Part shown: positions 62,566 to 64,000 of the stretch, piece after piece
Layout: every line of letters begins with the position of its first letter
Numbering within the stretch: the stretch's first letter is position 1
NCBI GenBank assembly: GCA_026214975.1
Contig: CM047808.1
Location: 3,400,073-3,464,072 of the forward strand
DNA from: Gentiana macrophylla
Lineage: Eukaryota; Streptophyta; Magnoliopsida; Gentianales; Gentianaceae
Length of the DNA stretch: 64,000 bases
Direction: 5' to 3'
The notes under the pieces: model-generated
Seen by the model: the letters and a program-made list of their open reading frames with translations, nothing else
Database searches by the model: none
Told to the model about the DNA's origin: nothing
Program-made: the position numbers and the translations under genes

Positions 62566-63570
62566 AAATTTATTAGGAATACGATATCGCAATGATTCAG
62601 ACTGTATATATAAAATAAAATTATAATACAATATGATTCGCTGCGATATCATAAACTGGGAAATTGTGAGAAAGGTACTTGTTCCTTTCCTCCTCTCCCT
62701 GGAACAGTTTTCTTTTCTTTTCTTTAAATGTATGTTGGCACGCAAGTCATGCATGTGCTCTTCGGAATAAAAGGCGTTTTCAATTTTGTTGTTTCGTTTT
62801 TTCTTTTTCAAAACACAAATTTTACTTTGGAATAAAAGGCATTTTCAATTCAATTGACCCGTGCTTTTAGTAGGATAAAAAGAAAAACCCATTTAAAAAA
62901 CTGAGATTGGTTTGGAGTGATTACATTGTGGTCCAAAACACTTCATCTATTTGGTAATGCATTTCTTCTCCTTCTTTCAAACTATGTCGTTTTACTGATA
63001 AAGGTTGAACAATCGGATCGATGCTTTGTGGGTTCAATTCAGTAAAGGAATATGTGGTGAAAGAAGACTTGGATCAGAATTCTTTAGGATGAGTTAAAGA
63101 AGACTTGGATCAGAATTCTTATTTACACCACACTCATTCTACTCGTGCACCACAGTTAACCAACTTCCCATAGGTGCATACCGAGAACCAAACTTGAGAA
63201 AGTCGATTCTTCTTGGCTCCAGAACCGACAAGAAGCCGGTTCTTCTTGGCTCCAGAACCAATTTTCACATATGCCTATGATCTCAAAGCATCTACAATTA
63301 TCAAACCCCAACAAAAAAAAAGAATAATACAAGTAGGAAAACAAAAACAAGAAACGAGCCGAACATGAACATTAATATCGTTTCATACCATAAGCATATA
63401 AACATGGTTCAAAACAGCAGATGAAAAAATTCGAAACACTTCAGACCCTTATTAAAAAACGCAACGCAGACGCTAAATATTAACACTAATAATGTCGGCA
63501 TAGGACTTATTTCCACATACTACTAGTACTACTACTTGCAGGACAGAGACATATAGAGATGATAGGGCAC
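62566..63570. other. intergenic region and probable NBR1 3' UTR
   Basis: AT-rich. 63190-63270 has two direct copies of GTTCTTCTTGGCTCCAGAAC-like sequence. Roughly 63400-63570 may be the 3' UTR of the - strand gene. Confidence 0.4.
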
Positions 63571-63578
63571 ACCACACA

Positions 63579-63600
63579 CCCCCCCCCACCCCCACCCCCC
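63579..63600 (-). other. G-rich tract just after the NBR1 stop (sense strand)
   Basis: The + strand has C9-A-C5-A-C6, so the transcript reads G6-U-G5-U-G9 starting eight bases after the stop. It is capable of quadruplex formation and comparable to the tracts after QS and WNK. Confidence 0.65.
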
Positions 63601-63607
63601 AAACAAA

Positions 63608-63706
63608 TTACTGCTCCTCTTCAACAAGAAGGTCCAACACCACCTGTGTCACGCTTCCCTTGTTCTTCTCCAGCAGTTTCTTGTTCATCACATCATCATG
63701 AAAACC
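63608..63706 (-). CDS. NBR1: last exon of an NBR1/Joka2-like autophagy receptor (partial)
   Basis: On the - strand a GAGAGCAG acceptor opens a 33-codon frame: GFHDDVMNKKLLEKNKGSV, then TQVVLDLLVEEEQ and TAA. This has the spacing and key residues of the second UBA domain that ends plant NBR1 (M/G-F-x-D-D-x-x-N-K-x-L-L-x-K-N-x-G-S-V). That domain binds ubiquitin on autophagy cargo in the cytosol. I found no further exon in 63707-64000, which looks intronic, so the rest of the gene lies beyond the window. The acceptor is preceded by a repeated TTTG tract that serves as polypyrimidine stretch. A different UBA protein is possible, but the motif order fits NBR1 best. Confidence 0.75.
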   Translation of the reverse strand, partial: GFHDDVMNKKLLEKNKGSVTQVVLDLLVEEEQ

Positions 63707-64000
63707 CTGCTCTCCCACAAACAAACAAACAAACAAAAAATTTGAAAAGGAAACAAGTTACCAAAGGAAATGGATACCGTAAAACAAAACAAATTCGTGA
63801 AATAAAGCTTCGAATTATCCAGTTTGTGCAGCAAAATCTTACTCAGATCTATGGGGATTATAAAATCGACTATAAGCCTTGAAGGGCACCCCACTAAATC
63901 TACCTAGGGCACCACAGCAATGTTTAAATATAGGCATGTACTGGGGTGCCTTAAGGCAATGGTAGTTTTAGTGGGGTGCTCTTAAAAATCCCTTAATTCA

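Noticed and set aside
63559..63882. 107-codon + strand frame beginning MIGHTTHPPPPP
   Set aside because: Reads antisense through the G-rich tract and the NBR1 last exon; the - strand frame has a recognisable UBA domain.

Overview
The window is nuclear DNA from a flowering plant, most likely a eudicot. Genes are multi-exon with GT-AG introns, intergenic DNA is AT-rich, and there are long (TA)n/(CA)n tracts, plant-type transposons (Mutator-like with DUF1985/Ulp1, Ty1/copia, Ty3/gypsy, LINE, Stowaway and hAT MITEs) and a decayed plastid trnR insertion. I cannot name the species.

Gene-rich left part, about 0-19 kb, all on the + strand. (1) An AFC2-type LAMMER/CLK kinase (51-3142, 12 exons) carries an apparent 1-bp deletion in exon 6. 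(2) An intact SufE-NadA fusion quinolinate synthase (7454-12697, 7 exons) serves plastid NAD synthesis. (3) An intact WNK kinase (15055-18702, 8 exons) follows. At the far right edge, the last exon of an NBR1/Joka2-like autophagy receptor (UBA domain) lies on the - strand (63608-63706).

Right part, about 20-63 kb: a dispersed family of small secreted cysteine-rich peptide genes set in a sea of transposons. Three have the same layout: a signal-peptide exon, one phase-1 intron, and an exon carrying a knottin-like pattern (C-x(3-5)-C-x(5-6)-C-x(3-5)-C-x-C-x(5-6)-C). They are at 20331-21365 (-), 46935-49525 (+, sixth Cys missing) and 55232-56202 (+, two knottin units in tandem). A fourth exon-2-like fragment at 62321-62565 (+) has no visible signal-peptide exon. 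This cluster is my best candidate for an undescribed system.

Between the peptide genes lies a 12.7-kb Mutator-like element (22291-35021) with long terminal inverted repeats and a near-perfect 9-bp target duplication. It carries a decayed DUF1985-Ulp1 (C48) protease gene, a decayed B3 DNA-binding gene and a decayed MuDR transposase. The region upstream of the B3 gene is an inverted copy of the region upstream of the transposase. To its right are a copia 3' half with its LTR and a Stowaway insert, a gypsy gag remnant, a 1951-bp solo LTR with a perfect 5-bp duplication, a LINE RNase H tail split by a hAT MITE, a cluster of four hAT-type MITEs, a foldback element inside a peptide-gene intron, and a second decayed copia element.

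Three unrelated host genes (QS, WNK, NBR1) carry G-rich, quadruplex-capable tracts in their 3' untranslated regions, and the introns of QS and WNK share a repeat family. All exon borders were read by eye from splice sites, reading phase and family knowledge.
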